A stretch of DNA of 64,000 nt. Origin: Vibrio sp. HI00D65. Lineage in GTDB: Bacteria; Pseudomonadota; Gammaproteobacteria; Enterobacterales; Vibrionaceae. Positions within the stretch are counted from its first letter, which is position 1, and every line of letters starts with the position of its first letter. The translations under genes were made by a program, and so were the position numbers. The stretch spans positions 1 through 64,000 of the forward strand of contig NZ_LWEH01000552.1 in NCBI RefSeq assembly GCF_001635455.1, read 5' to 3'. Below, in pieces: positions 7,904-16,862 of the stretch. The notes beneath the pieces are model-generated. The model had not been told where the DNA came from. It worked only from the letters and a program-made list of their open reading frames with translations, and did no database searches.

Positions 7904-8200
7904 TTAGTTCATGCCGTATTTTTTAAGTTTCTTGCGAAGAGTACCGCGGTTGATACCCATCATAGTTGCTGCGCGAGTTTGGTTACCGCGAGTGTACTGC
8001 ATGATGGTGTCTAGTAGTGGCTGTTCAACTTCAGCTAATACTAGTTCGTATAACTCGCTGACTTCTTGACCGTTTAATTGAGCAAGGTAGTTTTTCAATG
8101 ATGCTTTCACTGAATCACGTAGTGGTTTCTGCGTGATTTGGTCTTGTGATGTTACTGTAGTCACTGTCAATGCTTCTGAAGTCAGATTTTGTTCGAACAT
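7904..8200 (-). CDS. fis: DNA-binding protein Fis
   Basis: This is a 98-residue nucleoid protein that activates rRNA promoters and takes part in site-specific recombination and supercoiling control. The length equals E. coli Fis. The N-terminal beta-hairpin arm is followed by dimer helices, and a C-terminal helix-turn-helix ends NQTRAATMMGINRGTLRKKL, almost unchanged in all Fis proteins. It lies 23 bp downstream of dusB on the same strand, the conserved dusB-fis operon, so it is probably expressed from the dusB promoter. Confidence 0.97.
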   Translation of the reverse strand: MFEQNLTSEALTVTTVTSQDQITQKPLRDSVKASLKNYLAQLNGQEVSELYELVLAEVEQPLLDTIMQYTRGNQTRAATMMGINRGTLRKKLKKYGMN

Positions 8201-8223
8201 ATTCGGTCTAGCTCTTCTCGTAA

Positions 8224-9192
8224 TTATGGTGCAACGTTATCAAAATAACCTTCTAACGCCTCAAGCTGCAGATCACCTGCTTCGAGTGCGTTGAAGGTAC
8301 GGCGAAACTCACTCGCTTGTTCATGTTCTTTTAGGTACCAACCCACATGCTTACGAGCGATGCGAGGGCCTAAAAACTCTCCATAAAATTCATGTAGAGC
8401 GTGAACATGGCCAAGCATGATGTCTTTCACTTCCGAAACCGGGAGTGGGTCCATCGTGGTGCCGTTTTCCAAATAGTGTAGGATTTCGTTAAAAATCCAT
8501 GGACGACCTTGGGCTGGACGACCAATCATTAAAGCGTCAGCGCCGGTGTACTCCAGCACAAACTTAGCTTTTTCCGGGCTATCGATATCACCGTTAGCAA
8601 TAACCGGAATAGATACAGCTTGTTTCGCCGCTTTAATGTGTTTGTATTCTGCCTCACCTTTGTACATACAAGCGCGAGTTCTCCCGTGTAGGGCAAGTGC
8701 CTGTATGCCGCAGTCTTCGGCTATTTTAGCGATTTGGACACAGTTTCTGTTATCTGTATCCCAGCCTGTACGAGTCTTTAACGTTACTGGAACGTCGACT
8801 GCGTTTACTACAGCTTTCAAGATCTCTTCAATGAGGTCTGGATACTGAAGTAGGGCAGAGCCCGCAAGCTTCTTATTCACTTTTTTTGCTGGACAACCCA
8901 TATTGATATCGATGATTTGCGCACCGTTATCGACATTGAATTGCGCAGCCTCGGCCATAAGCTGTGGATCTGCACCAGCGATTTGTACTGAACGAATACC
9001 CGATTCGCCTTCATGTACCATACGCTGCTGAGATTTCGACGTTTTCCAAACCTTTGGATTGGAGGACATCATTTCACTGACTGCCATCCCCGCACCGTAG
9101 CGAAGACACAACTCACGGAATGGTCTATCCGTTACGCCAGCCATTGGAGCGACGATTAGATTGTTCTTAAGTTGATAATTTCCGATTTTCAA
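8224..9192 (-). CDS. dusB: tRNA-dihydrouridine synthase B
   Basis: This FMN-dependent enzyme reduces a uridine in the D-loop of tRNA to dihydrouridine. The TIM-barrel protein shows VAPMAGVTDRPFRELC near the N-terminus, the catalytic-cysteine motif INMGCPAKKVNKKLAGSALL near residue 95, and the FMN/phosphate-binding segments VIANGDI and GADALMIGRPAQGRPW. The family start (xKIGNYQLKNN) points to TTG 9192, giving 322 residues against 321 in E. coli. The frame stays open to another TTG at 9219. Neither has a convincing ribosome binding site, so the start is unsure. It is the first gene of dusB-fis. Confidence 0.93.
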   Translation of the reverse strand: MKIGNYQLKNNLIVAPMAGVTDRPFRELCLRYGAGMAVSEMMSSNPKVWKTSKSQQRMVHEGESGIRSVQIAGADPQLMAEAAQFNVDNGAQIIDINMGCPAKKVNKKLAGSALLQYPDLIEEILKAVVNAVDVPVTLKTRTGWDTDNRNCVQIAKIAEDCGIQALALHGRTRACMYKGEAEYKHIKAAKQAVSIPVIANGDIDSPEKAKFVLEYTGADALMIGRPAQGRPWIFNEILHYLENGTTMDPLPVSEVKDIMLGHVHALHEFYGEFLGPRIARKHVGWYLKEHEQASEFRRTFNALEAGDLQLEALEGYFDNVAP

Positions 9193-9331
9193 AACGTCAT
9201 CACAGTTCTGTACCAGCAAGGGCGCGCATTTTACGCATTTTTTTGCCGCGTGAAAAGACTAATATTTGAGCATTTACAATTTGTTTTTGTAATTTGCATA
9301 AAATTCAATCAATTAGCGCCCAAAGTATTGT

Positions 9332-10219
9332 CTAGCCTTGCTTGCGACCAGAGATTCGACACCACTCTTGCTGCTCGATAATCGGATCAATGTGAAGCTC
9401 ATCACGATAATAAGTCGCCACATCTTCAGCTTGTGTATCTAAAACACCCGACATCGCAAGCACACCATTTGGCTTAACTAAGCCTTTAATGATGCCTGAA
9501 AGATCGCGCAGTGGACCGGCAAGAATGTTGGCAACAACAACGTCTGCTAGTAAACCTTCAGGCTGATCTTGTGGCAAGAACACCTCAAGTTGCTCAGCAA
9601 CGCCATTGCGTTCTGCGTTGTCTTTTGATGCAAGTAGTGCTTGAGGATCAATATCGATCCCGATAACTTTCGCTGCGCCTAGTTTGATCGCTGCGATCGC
9701 TAGGATGCCTGAGCCACAACCGAAGTCGATGACGGTTTTGCCTGTCAGATCTAATCCTTCAAGCCACTCAAGACACAATGCCGTTGTTGGGTGAGTACCA
9801 GTACCGAATGCAAGGCCAGGGTCTAGCATTACGTTTACCGCGTCAGGTTCAGGGATATCGCGCCAGCTTGGACAGATCCATAAACGCTCACCAAACTTCA
9901 TTGGGTGGAAGTTGTCCATCCATTCTCGTTCCCAATCCTTGTCTTCAATTTGCTCGACTTTATGAGCAAAGTCTGCAGGGAACATGTTGCTTGCTTTAAT
10001 CTGCGCTAGAACGACACCTGTATCAATCTCAGCGTCGTAAAGCGCAAGAATGTCAGTGTCACCCCAAAGGCGAGTTTCACCCGGCAGAGGCTCAAATACA
10101 GGGGTATCTTGTGCATCCAGGAAAGTTACAGAAAGAGCACCAGTCTCTTCCATTAACATGTCGCCGATTTGTTCGGCATTTTCATTGGTAGCATTAAGCT
10201 TGATTTGAATCCAAGGCAT
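9332..10219 (-). CDS. prmA: Ribosomal protein L11 methyltransferase
   Basis: This is a cytoplasmic AdoMet-dependent enzyme that trimethylates ribosomal protein L11. The 295 residues fit the family (293 in E. coli). Residues 1-55 are the substrate-recognition domain beginning MPWIQIKLNATNENAEQI. The class I methyltransferase domain carries LDPGLAFGTGTHPTT (about 133-147) and the AdoMet-binding VIDFGCGSGILAIAAIKLGA (about 163-182). It lies between accC and dusB on the same strand, with a terminator separating it from accC. Confidence 0.96.
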   Translation of the reverse strand: MPWIQIKLNATNENAEQIGDMLMEETGALSVTFLDAQDTPVFEPLPGETRLWGDTDILALYDAEIDTGVVLAQIKASNMFPADFAHKVEQIEDKDWEREWMDNFHPMKFGERLWICPSWRDIPEPDAVNVMLDPGLAFGTGTHPTTALCLEWLEGLDLTGKTVIDFGCGSGILAIAAIKLGAAKVIGIDIDPQALLASKDNAERNGVAEQLEVFLPQDQPEGLLADVVVANILAGPLRDLSGIIKGLVKPNGVLAMSGVLDTQAEDVATYYRDELHIDPIIEQQEWCRISGRKQG

Positions 10220-10340
10220 GGCTGAATCTTCTATATGAGAAAAAATGGATGGCGAGTCTAGCAGAAAATATGAGCAAATTCACCAAAACCCCAAGGAATA
10301 TAATGGGGAATATTGATTGCGTTTTTTGGACGCTTAAAAA

Positions 10341-10372
10341 CAAAAAATGCCCACCAAAGTGAGCATTTTATT
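10341..10372 (-). terminator. accBC terminator
   Basis: On the minus strand, AATGCTCAC pairs with GTGGGCATT (one G-U) and is followed by six T. It lies 36 bases past the accC stop codon. Confidence 0.85.
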
Positions 10373-10408
10373 TTGTTCATTTAAGAACAAATTACACGAG
10401 ACTAGTTT

Positions 10409-11752
10409 CTATTGAAGACCAAGTTTCTTCTCAAGGTAGTGGATGTTTGCACCACCGTGTTGGAAGTTCTCGTCGTTCATGATCGACTCTTGTAGAGAGA
10501 TGTTTACTTTGATGCCTTCTACAATCATCTCACCTAGTGCGTTCTTCATACGAGAAATCGCAACATCACGGTTCTCACCGTAAGTGATTAGCTTACCGAT
10601 CATTGAATCGTAGTGTGGTGGAACTGTGTAACCCGTGTAGATGTGAGAGTCCCAACGAACGCCCATACCACCAGGAGCGTGGAAGCGCTCAATCTTACCT
10701 GGTGAAGGCAGGAACTTCTCTGGATCTTCCGCGTTGATACGACATTCGATCGCGTGGCCTTTGATTTTGATATCGTCTTGCGTGAAAGATAGAGGTTGAC
10801 CTGCTGCAACACGCAGTTGCTCTTTGATTAGGTCAACGCCAGTTACCATCTCTGTTACTGGGTGCTCTACTTGAATACGAGTGTTCATTTCGATGAAGTA
10901 GAATTCGCCATTTTCGTATAGGAATTCAAATGTACCTGCACCGCGGTAGCCGATTTCTAGACATGCACGAGTACAACGTTCACCGATGTATTTACGCATC
11001 TCTTCAGTGATACCTGGAGCTGGCGCTTCTTCAACAACTTTCTGGTGGCGACGCTGCATTGAACAGTCACGCTCACCAAGGTGGATAGCACCGCCTTGAC
11101 CGTCAGCAATTACTTGTACCTCAACGTGACGTGGGTTTTCTAGGAATTTCTCCATGTAAACCATGTCGTTGTTGAAACATGCTTTTGCTTCAGCACGTGT
11201 CATTGCGATTGCTTCTGTTAGTTCACCCTCAGTGCGAACAACACGCATACCACGACCACCGCCGCCACCAGACGCCTTGATGATCACTGGGTAGCCAATG
11301 CGCTTAGCATGTGCTTTGTTTGCTGCTTCGTCGTCGTTCAGTGGGCCGTCAGAACCAGGTACACAAGGTACGCCTGCTTTTTTCATTGCCGTGATAGCTG
11401 AAACTTTGTCACCCATGATGCGGATAGTTTCTGCTTTAGGACCTACGAAAATGAAACCGCTTTGTTCAACCTGTTCAGCGAAGTCTGCGTTTTCAGATAG
11501 GAAGCCGTAACCAGGGTGGATAGCAACAGCGCCTGTAACTTCAGCTGCACTGATGATACGAGGGATGTTTAGGTAGCTATCGATACCACGAGCAGGACCG
11601 ATACAAATGGTTTCGTCTGCTAGCAGTACGTGCTTAAGGTCACGGTCAGCTGTTGAGTGAACAGCAACCGTTTTAATGCCTAGCTCTTTACATGCTCGCA
11701 GAATACGTAGTGCAATCTCACCACGGTTCGCGATTACTAATTTATCTAACAT
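10409..11752 (-). CDS. accC: Acetyl-CoA carboxylase, biotin carboxylase subunit
   Basis: This subunit carboxylates biotin on AccB with ATP and bicarbonate, the first half-reaction of fatty acid synthesis. It has 447 residues (449 in E. coli). The biotin carboxylase N-domain begins MLDKLVIANRGEIALRILRACKE. The ATP-grasp domain has the glycine-rich loop IIKASGGGGGRGMR near residue 160 and the catalytic segment FIEMNTRIQVEHPVTE near 285. The C-domain follows. It lies 15 bp downstream of accB in the operon aroQ-accB-accC. Confidence 0.98.
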   Translation of the reverse strand: MLDKLVIANRGEIALRILRACKELGIKTVAVHSTADRDLKHVLLADETICIGPARGIDSYLNIPRIISAAEVTGAVAIHPGYGFLSENADFAEQVEQSGFIFVGPKAETIRIMGDKVSAITAMKKAGVPCVPGSDGPLNDDEAANKAHAKRIGYPVIIKASGGGGGRGMRVVRTEGELTEAIAMTRAEAKACFNNDMVYMEKFLENPRHVEVQVIADGQGGAIHLGERDCSMQRRHQKVVEEAPAPGITEEMRKYIGERCTRACLEIGYRGAGTFEFLYENGEFYFIEMNTRIQVEHPVTEMVTGVDLIKEQLRVAAGQPLSFTQDDIKIKGHAIECRINAEDPEKFLPSPGKIERFHAPGGMGVRWDSHIYTGYTVPPHYDSMIGKLITYGENRDVAISRMKNALGEMIVEGIKVNISLQESIMNDENFQHGGANIHYLEKKLGLQ

Positions 11753-11767
11753 AATGAGGCTTCTCTA

Positions 11768-12235
11768 TTATTCGATAATTACTAGAGCTTGATCGAACTC
11801 AACTGGTTGGCCGTCTTCAACAAGGATTGCAGTTACAACACCAGACTTATCAGCTTCGATTTGGTTCATCATCTTCATTGCTTCAACGATACATAGTGTG
11901 TCGCCAGCGTTAACTTGTTGACCAACTTTTACGAATGGTTTTGCGTCTGGGCTTGGTGCGCCGTAGAACGTACCAACCATTGGAGAAAGAACTTGGTGGC
12001 CAGTTACTGCTGCTGGAGCTTCAGCTGCTTCTGGAGCTGCCGCTGGAACCGGAGCTGCTGCAGGAGCTGGTGCCGCTGCTGGAGCCGGAGCTGCTGCGTA
12101 TTGAATTGGTGCTGCTACAGGTGCAGTGCCGTTGCGGCTGATGCGTACTGACTCTTCACCTTCAGAGATTTCTAGTTCTGCGATACCAGACTCTTCAACC
12201 AATTCGATCAGCTTTTTGATTTTGCGAATATCCAT
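11768..12235 (-). CDS. accB: Acetyl-CoA carboxylase biotin carboxyl carrier protein
   Basis: This 155-residue carrier bears the biotin of acetyl-CoA carboxylase. Residues 1-38 are the N-terminal AccC-binding part, residues 39-76 a flexible Ala/Pro linker of repeated AAPAP-like units, and residues 80-155 the biotinyl domain with EAMKMMNQ; Lys121 is the biotinylated residue. The thumb (SPDAKPFVKVGQ) typical of bacterial BCCP is present. The linker gives Cys/Trp-rich false open frames on the other strand. It is the middle gene of aroQ-accB-accC. Confidence 0.97.
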   Translation of the reverse strand: MDIRKIKKLIELVEESGIAELEISEGEESVRISRNGTAPVAAPIQYAAAPAPAAAPAPAAAPVPAAAPEAAEAPAAVTGHQVLSPMVGTFYGAPSPDAKPFVKVGQQVNAGDTLCIVEAMKMMNQIEADKSGVVTAILVEDGQPVEFDQALVIIE

Positions 12236-12307
12236 CGTTTCTTTCTCTTTTGTTAATTAACCATGCTCTATGACTAGAGCTGGTGTCTATTAGTTCGGTT
12301 ATGTTCG

Positions 12308-12757
12308 TTATTTTGACTGCAACTTGTGAATCGCAGCAGTCAAAGCAAATTGGTAGCCTTGTGCGCCTAAACCACAGATTACCCCTTCTGCTTTATCTGA
12401 GAGGTAAGAGTGGTGCCTAAAAGGTTCACGTGCGTGAACATTCGATAGGTGCACTTCAATAAATGGGATCGCTACGCCAAGTAGTGCATCACGCAACGCT
12501 ACACTGGTATGTGTAAAGGCCGCTGGGTTGATGATAATGAAATCAATATCTTGATATGCACTATGGATAGCTTCGATCAGTTCATACTCACGATTTGACT
12601 GTAAGTGAGATAGCTCAACATCTTGTGTTTTCGCTTGCTCTGTTAGTGAGCTAATAATCTGGTCAAGTGTTTGAGAGCCGTAGTGTGCCGGTTCTCTTAG
12701 GCCTAACAAGTTAAGGTTTGGGCCATTTAAAACTAGAATACGAAACTTTGTAGACAT
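12308..12757 (-). CDS. aroQ: 3-dehydroquinate dehydratase, type II
   Basis: This enzyme removes water from 3-dehydroquinate in the shikimate pathway and assembles as a dodecamer. It has 150 residues, the normal type II length, from ATG 12757. The frame is open to 12805, but the extra 16 residues do not belong to the family. Visible motifs are ILVLNGPNLNLLGLREPAHYG (catalytic Tyr), QSNREYELIEAIHSA, INPAAFTHTSVALRDAL and IEVHLSNVHAREPFRHHS. It is the first gene of aroQ-accB-accC. AAGGA lies about 13 bases before the start. Confidence 0.96.
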   Translation of the reverse strand: MSTKFRILVLNGPNLNLLGLREPAHYGSQTLDQIISSLTEQAKTQDVELSHLQSNREYELIEAIHSAYQDIDFIIINPAAFTHTSVALRDALLGVAIPFIEVHLSNVHAREPFRHHSYLSDKAEGVICGLGAQGYQFALTAAIHKLQSK

Positions 12758-12805
12758 CGTGGGGCTATCTTCCTTTATCGTGATTACGACCGTGAATGTT
12801 GCCAT

Positions 12806-13075
12806 TTTATTGAAAATTTGGGGTTAATTTCCAGTGAGAAAAACCCAAATTTAAAAATTAGAACCAGATTATAGCTAATTCAGCGCAAATCGCAGCAATT
12901 TACTGGTCTAATCTCCTATTGATAGCAAGTGAAATTGTTACCAACTTAACAAAAAAGCGTTATTGCCATAACCACACTGTGGATATTTGAGAGCAAGATC
13001 AGCCATAAAAAACCGCCACATAGGTGGCGGTTTGGAAGCAATCTGTTTTAAACAGTGATTCTGGTGTGATAGCTG
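12806..13075. other. Intergenic region upstream of aroQ and downstream of acs
   Basis: This 270-bp region contains the aroQ promoter area and the acs terminator at 13008-13033. I found no further gene or clear operator. Confidence 0.4.
13008..13033 (-). terminator. acs terminator
   Basis: The stem is AAACCGCCAC / GTGGCGGTTT with a 4-base loop; on the minus strand it is followed by a T run. Confidence 0.88.
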
Positions 13076-15025
13076 TTATGCCAATTCAGCTTTCTCGGCA
13101 ATCAGCTTATCAACCACACTTGGGTCAGCTAGCGTTGAAGTATCACCAAGGTTGCCGGTATCGCCCGTTGCTATCTTACGTAGGATACGGCGCATGATCT
13201 TACCTGAACGTGTTTTCGGTAATGAGTCGGTCCAGTGCAGTACGTCTGGTGTCGCAATAGGGCCGATTTCTTTACGCACCCAGTCTTTCACTTCTTTATG
13301 AAGCTCTGCGGTTGGGAACTCGCCATCATTGAGCGTGATGTAAGCGTAAATCGCTTGGCCTTTGATGTCGTGAGGAATACCGACAATCGCAGCCTCTGCA
13401 ATCTTGTCGAATGCAACGAGTGCCGACTCAATCTCAGCAGTACCCATACGGTGACCAGATACGTTCAGTACGTCATCAACACGACCAGTAATCCAGTAGT
13501 AGCCGTCTTCATCACGACGAGCACCATCACTGGTGAAGTACATGCCTTTGAAGGTAGAGAAGTATGTTTGCTCGAAACGGTCATGGTCGCCATGAACGGT
13601 ACGCATTTGACCCGGCCACGAGTCTAGAATGACTAGATTGCCGTCGGTTGCGCCTTCAATGATGTTACCCATGTTATCTACTAGCGCAGGTTGTACACCA
13701 AAGAATGGACGAGTCGCTGAGCCCGGTTTTAGGTCGGTAGCGCCCGGTAGTGGGGCAATTAGGATACCGCCCGTTTCGGTTTGCCACCATGTATCAACAA
13801 TTGGAGATTGCTCGTTACCAATCGTTTTGTAATACCACTCCCACGCTTCTGGGTTAATCGGTTCGCCTACCGAGCCCATGATTCTTAAGCTGTCACGAGA
13901 GGTGCCTTCAACCGCTTCATTGCCTTTTGCCATCAGTGCACGAATAGCCGTTGGTGCAGTGTAAAGAATGTTGACTTGGTGCTTATCAACCACTTCACTC
14001 ATGCGGCTTGTATTCGGGTAGTTTGGTACACCTTCAAACAGGATTGTCTTAGCGCCGTTAGCCAGTGGCCCGTAAACCAGGTATGTGTGGCCAGTAATCC
14101 AACCCACATCAGCAGTACACCAGAAGGTTTCGCCTTCTTGGTAATCAAATACGTATTTAAAGGTCATCGTTGCGTAAACAAGGTAACCACCGGTAGTGTG
14201 CATTACACCTTTTGGTTTGCCTGTTGAGCCTGATGTATAAAGGATGAATAGTGGGTCTTCCGCATTCATCTCTTCTGGTGGGCAGTCTGCTGATACGTTT
14301 GCCGTCGCCTCATGCCACCAAATATCACGGTGCTCATGCCATGCAACATCACCGCCAGTACGCTCAAGCACCATCACTTTTTCGATGGTTTTCACTTCTG
14401 GGTTAGTCAGTGCTTCGTCGACGTTTTTCTTAAGAGGGACAGCTCGGCCGCCACGAACGCCTTCATCGGCTGTAATCACTACTTTAGCATTCGAATCGAT
14501 AATACGACCGGACAGTGCTTCTGGTGAGAAACCACCGAATACTACGGTGTGAACCGCACCAATACGAGTACACGCCAACATAGCAACCGCAGCCTCAGGA
14601 ACCATTGGCATGTATAAACAAACCACATCGCCTTTACTTACGCCTTGCTCTTTTAGAGCGTTAGAGAATAGGCACACTTCTTTGTGCAGTTCATTAAAAG
14701 TGAGTGTTTTATCATTAGCAGGGTCGTCGCCTTCCCAGATGATTGCGACTTCATCACCGTGCTCAGCAAGGTGGCGGTCAATACAGTTCGCCGACACATT
14801 CAATGTGCCATCTTCAAACCAGCGAATATCGATGTGGCCTGGGTCGAAAGAAGTATTTTTTACTTTTGTGAATGGCTTAATCCAATCCACAATTTTTCCG
14901 TGCTCCCCCCAAAAGCCTTCTGGGTCAGAAACAGATTGTTGGTACATGGCTAGGTAAGTGTCATTATCCGCGTGTGTGGTTGATTTAATATTTTCTTTTA
15001 CCGGATAAACGTGGGCTTCACTCAT
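13076..15025 (-). CDS. acs: Acetyl-CoA synthetase
   Basis: Acs activates acetate to acetyl-CoA through acetyl-AMP, using ATP and CoA; it is the high-affinity acetate-scavenging route. It has 649 residues (652 in E. coli). The AMP-binding P-loop YTSGSTGKPKGVMHTTGGY is near residue 265, and the adenylate motif DTWWQTETGG near residue 412. The C-terminal PKTRSGKIMRRILRK carries the lysine that is acetylated to switch the enzyme off in other bacteria. The next genes on the same strand are the exonuclease and DUF294 genes. In Vibrio cholerae acs is activated by CrbS/CrbR, both encoded in this window. A candidate regulator element lies 100 bp upstream of the start codon (15125-15134). Confidence 0.98.
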   Translation of the reverse strand: MSEAHVYPVKENIKSTTHADNDTYLAMYQQSVSDPEGFWGEHGKIVDWIKPFTKVKNTSFDPGHIDIRWFEDGTLNVSANCIDRHLAEHGDEVAIIWEGDDPANDKTLTFNELHKEVCLFSNALKEQGVSKGDVVCLYMPMVPEAAVAMLACTRIGAVHTVVFGGFSPEALSGRIIDSNAKVVITADEGVRGGRAVPLKKNVDEALTNPEVKTIEKVMVLERTGGDVAWHEHRDIWWHEATANVSADCPPEEMNAEDPLFILYTSGSTGKPKGVMHTTGGYLVYATMTFKYVFDYQEGETFWCTADVGWITGHTYLVYGPLANGAKTILFEGVPNYPNTSRMSEVVDKHQVNILYTAPTAIRALMAKGNEAVEGTSRDSLRIMGSVGEPINPEAWEWYYKTIGNEQSPIVDTWWQTETGGILIAPLPGATDLKPGSATRPFFGVQPALVDNMGNIIEGATDGNLVILDSWPGQMRTVHGDHDRFEQTYFSTFKGMYFTSDGARRDEDGYYWITGRVDDVLNVSGHRMGTAEIESALVAFDKIAEAAIVGIPHDIKGQAIYAYITLNDGEFPTAELHKEVKDWVRKEIGPIATPDVLHWTDSLPKTRSGKIMRRILRKIATGDTGNLGDTSTLADPSVVDKLIAEKAELA

Positions 15026-15124
15026 TGCATCTCTCCTTGTGCCTACATTCCTAATGAACTGGCAACTTCCTTTGTGTTCAGTTTCTAGGTCTATTACAGA
15101 ACCGTCTTTGTGTTATCACTCTCG

Positions 15125-15134
15125 GTTAGGACGG
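15125..15134 (-). promoter_or_regulatory. Candidate acetate-switch operator upstream of acs
   Basis: On the acs sense strand this reads CCGTCCTAAC, preceded by GG and six bases. The same pattern (CCGTCCCGAC, also GG-N6 before it) lies at almost the same distance upstream of the acetate symporter operon at 26842-26851. Assignment to CrbR is inference. Confidence 0.4.
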
Positions 15135-15243
15135 CGATTTCCACAATTAGACTTTAGGATGAGACGTCGCTTTTCACTTATAAAATAGCGAGTTAAGTTC
15201 ATTTTTGAGATGTTGCTCTCTATGTCGAGATGCAGGGGTTGAA

Positions 15244-15876
15244 TTAGGTGTATGAAGAGTTGAAATGGGGTAGATCGCCATGTTTCAGACGAACAAAGAT
15301 CAGCGCAGCAGAGGTAGCGTCTTGTAATGCATCATGTTTATTGACTGGAATTGGTAAGTCGAGCTGGCGACAAATCGCATCCATACTGAGGTCGAAATAA
15401 GCATTCGGCAGCTGTCTTGCCAATTTATCTTGATAGAGCAGGCTCACTTCGACTAACCGGTTAGGCAGCGGGAATCCGAGTTGTTTCAAGCAGGCGCGGT
15501 CGAGAATCTTTTTGTCATAGCGAATGTGATAGCCGACTAAAGGACGATTTCCAATGAAGTAGAGTAATTCAATTAGGGCCTGTTTCTCTTCGATGCCATG
15601 TTTTAAATCTTGATGGCGAATACGGTGAATTTTGATTGAATTACAGTCGAGGGATTGAGGGGCTCGTAGCCGTACTTCGAAGGGCTTACTGGTGATGATG
15701 CGGTTGCCGATGATCTTGGTCGCGGCGATGGTGACTAATTCAGCATGATTAGGGTCGAGGCTGGTGGTTTCACAATCGAGTGATACATACTCTTGATGAA
15801 CAGGCGCAGTAAACAGAGGCTGGTAGGGAGAGCCTTTGAGCTTGTAATACCAATAATAGCGAGCCAGTCTATTCAT
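15244..15876 (-). CDS. DnaQ-like 3'-5' exonuclease domain protein
   Basis: This is a DEDD-family exonuclease of about 210 residues. ExoI motif: YVSLDCETTSLDP (DxE). ExoII: VGYHIRYDKKIL. ExoIII: HDALQDATSAALIF, a DEDDh-type arrangement. The frame is open to 15921, overlapping the gene upstream; ATG 15876 (MNRLARYYWYYKLKG), which starts 12 bases past that gene's stop, is preferred. It lies immediately after the DUF294 gene and before acs on the same strand, an arrangement also seen in other gammaproteobacteria next to acetate genes. Its substrate is unknown; by context a small RNA or nucleotide substrate, rather than a replicative proofreading role, seems more likely. Confidence 0.85.
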   Translation of the reverse strand: MNRLARYYWYYKLKGSPYQPLFTAPVHQEYVSLDCETTSLDPNHAELVTIAATKIIGNRIITSKPFEVRLRAPQSLDCNSIKIHRIRHQDLKHGIEEKQALIELLYFIGNRPLVGYHIRYDKKILDRACLKQLGFPLPNRLVEVSLLYQDKLARQLPNAYFDLSMDAICRQLDLPIPVNKHDALQDATSAALIFVRLKHGDLPHFNSSYT

Positions 15877-15887
15877 CGTTAAAGTGC

Positions 15888-16862
15888 CTAATCTCTTATC
15901 TGATAGTGGTATCCAAGCCATTGTTTGAACTTCTTAACCACATGCAGGCTATGACGAAGCAGATCTCTATCTGCTCTCTCCATCAGTTTGACGTCTATTT
16001 CGTTACTGCTGTGCTGTTGTGACAGGCGTTGTGCTAAGCGCCACTTAAAGAAGTGTTTGAAAGCTTCACTGAGGTTATCTGCGGTGCTTTGCTCCAACAC
16101 TTTCTTGTTCACCAGTTGTTCAATGCGTTCGAAGGTATTATTGGCCGTCACGCCGTGTTCAAGGCTCAGTGCTCTTACACCGTGGACGATTGGGAAAATA
16201 CCGCCTTGTTTGATGTCTAGTCCCGACTTGGACTGTTTCACGTTGCCAAATAGAGTGAGGGGCACTGAGAAGTTCAATGTAGGACGGCAGAATTCGGTCA
16301 GAATCAGCTCTTGCCCGAGCATTAAATCACTCAAGTGCTGCTTAACAGGGAGCAGCAGGTCTCTATTGCTTGCAACAGCATGTGCATCCGCCATAATGGC
16401 AATATCCATCACCGTATCTGGTGTTGCCTTTTTTACCCAACTCGTCAGAGTCTGTTTCCACTCTTGTTCAGAGTGAACCCACTCCGGGTTGTTGACCATT
16501 ACGTTGCCAGGACACAGTGGATAACCTAATTGTTGCAACGTATGAGTGAGATCATTCATCGTATTTTGACATTGGTGCCACTCTAGTCCGTCTTGAATGA
16601 TCAACGCATTGTCTTGATCGGTTTTGAGTATCTGTTCTCCGCGTCCCTCTGAACCCAGAACGATGAGACAGCAATGGCTGTGTAGCGCAGGGGGAATAAC
16701 CAGCTCAAATGCCTTTTCAATAATCTGTTCATTGACGGCAGAAATCAGCTCCATGATGAAACGTGTGCGAATACCATTATTGAGCAGGCTTTCGACCAGT
16801 TGACGTTGCTTGTTGGAAGCCATCGCCAATTCTTCAATGCTGGTGGCTCGAGCGATACGCAA
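15888..16862 (-). pseudogene. DUF294 nucleotidyltransferase part of a frameshifted cNMP/CBS/DUF294 protein
   Basis: This is the downstream half (about 324 codons) of a protein normally about 610-620 residues long. It carries the DUF294 putative nucleotidyltransferase core, with LGSEGRGEQILKTDQDNALI (GSxxRxEQ...TDQDN), and the C-terminal DUF294_C helical domain. It resembles the GlnD-type uridylyltransferase fold; its activity is unproven. It is read in a different frame from the cNMP-CBS half at 16745-17722; restoring four bases near 16875-16882 would join them as ...FSTHSHVLTLRIARA. The exonuclease gene follows 12 bases later. As given, the product can only be made by internal initiation or frameshifting. 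Confidence 0.8.

Noticed and set aside
11915..12151. Cys/Trp-rich and Leu/Glu-rich frames antisense to accB
   Set aside because: They arise from the repetitive Ala/Pro linker codons of AccB read on the other strand and show no protein family features.
14244..14957. Several long frames antisense to acs
   Set aside because: acs is complete on the opposite strand with all its motifs. The antisense frames reflect its codon use.
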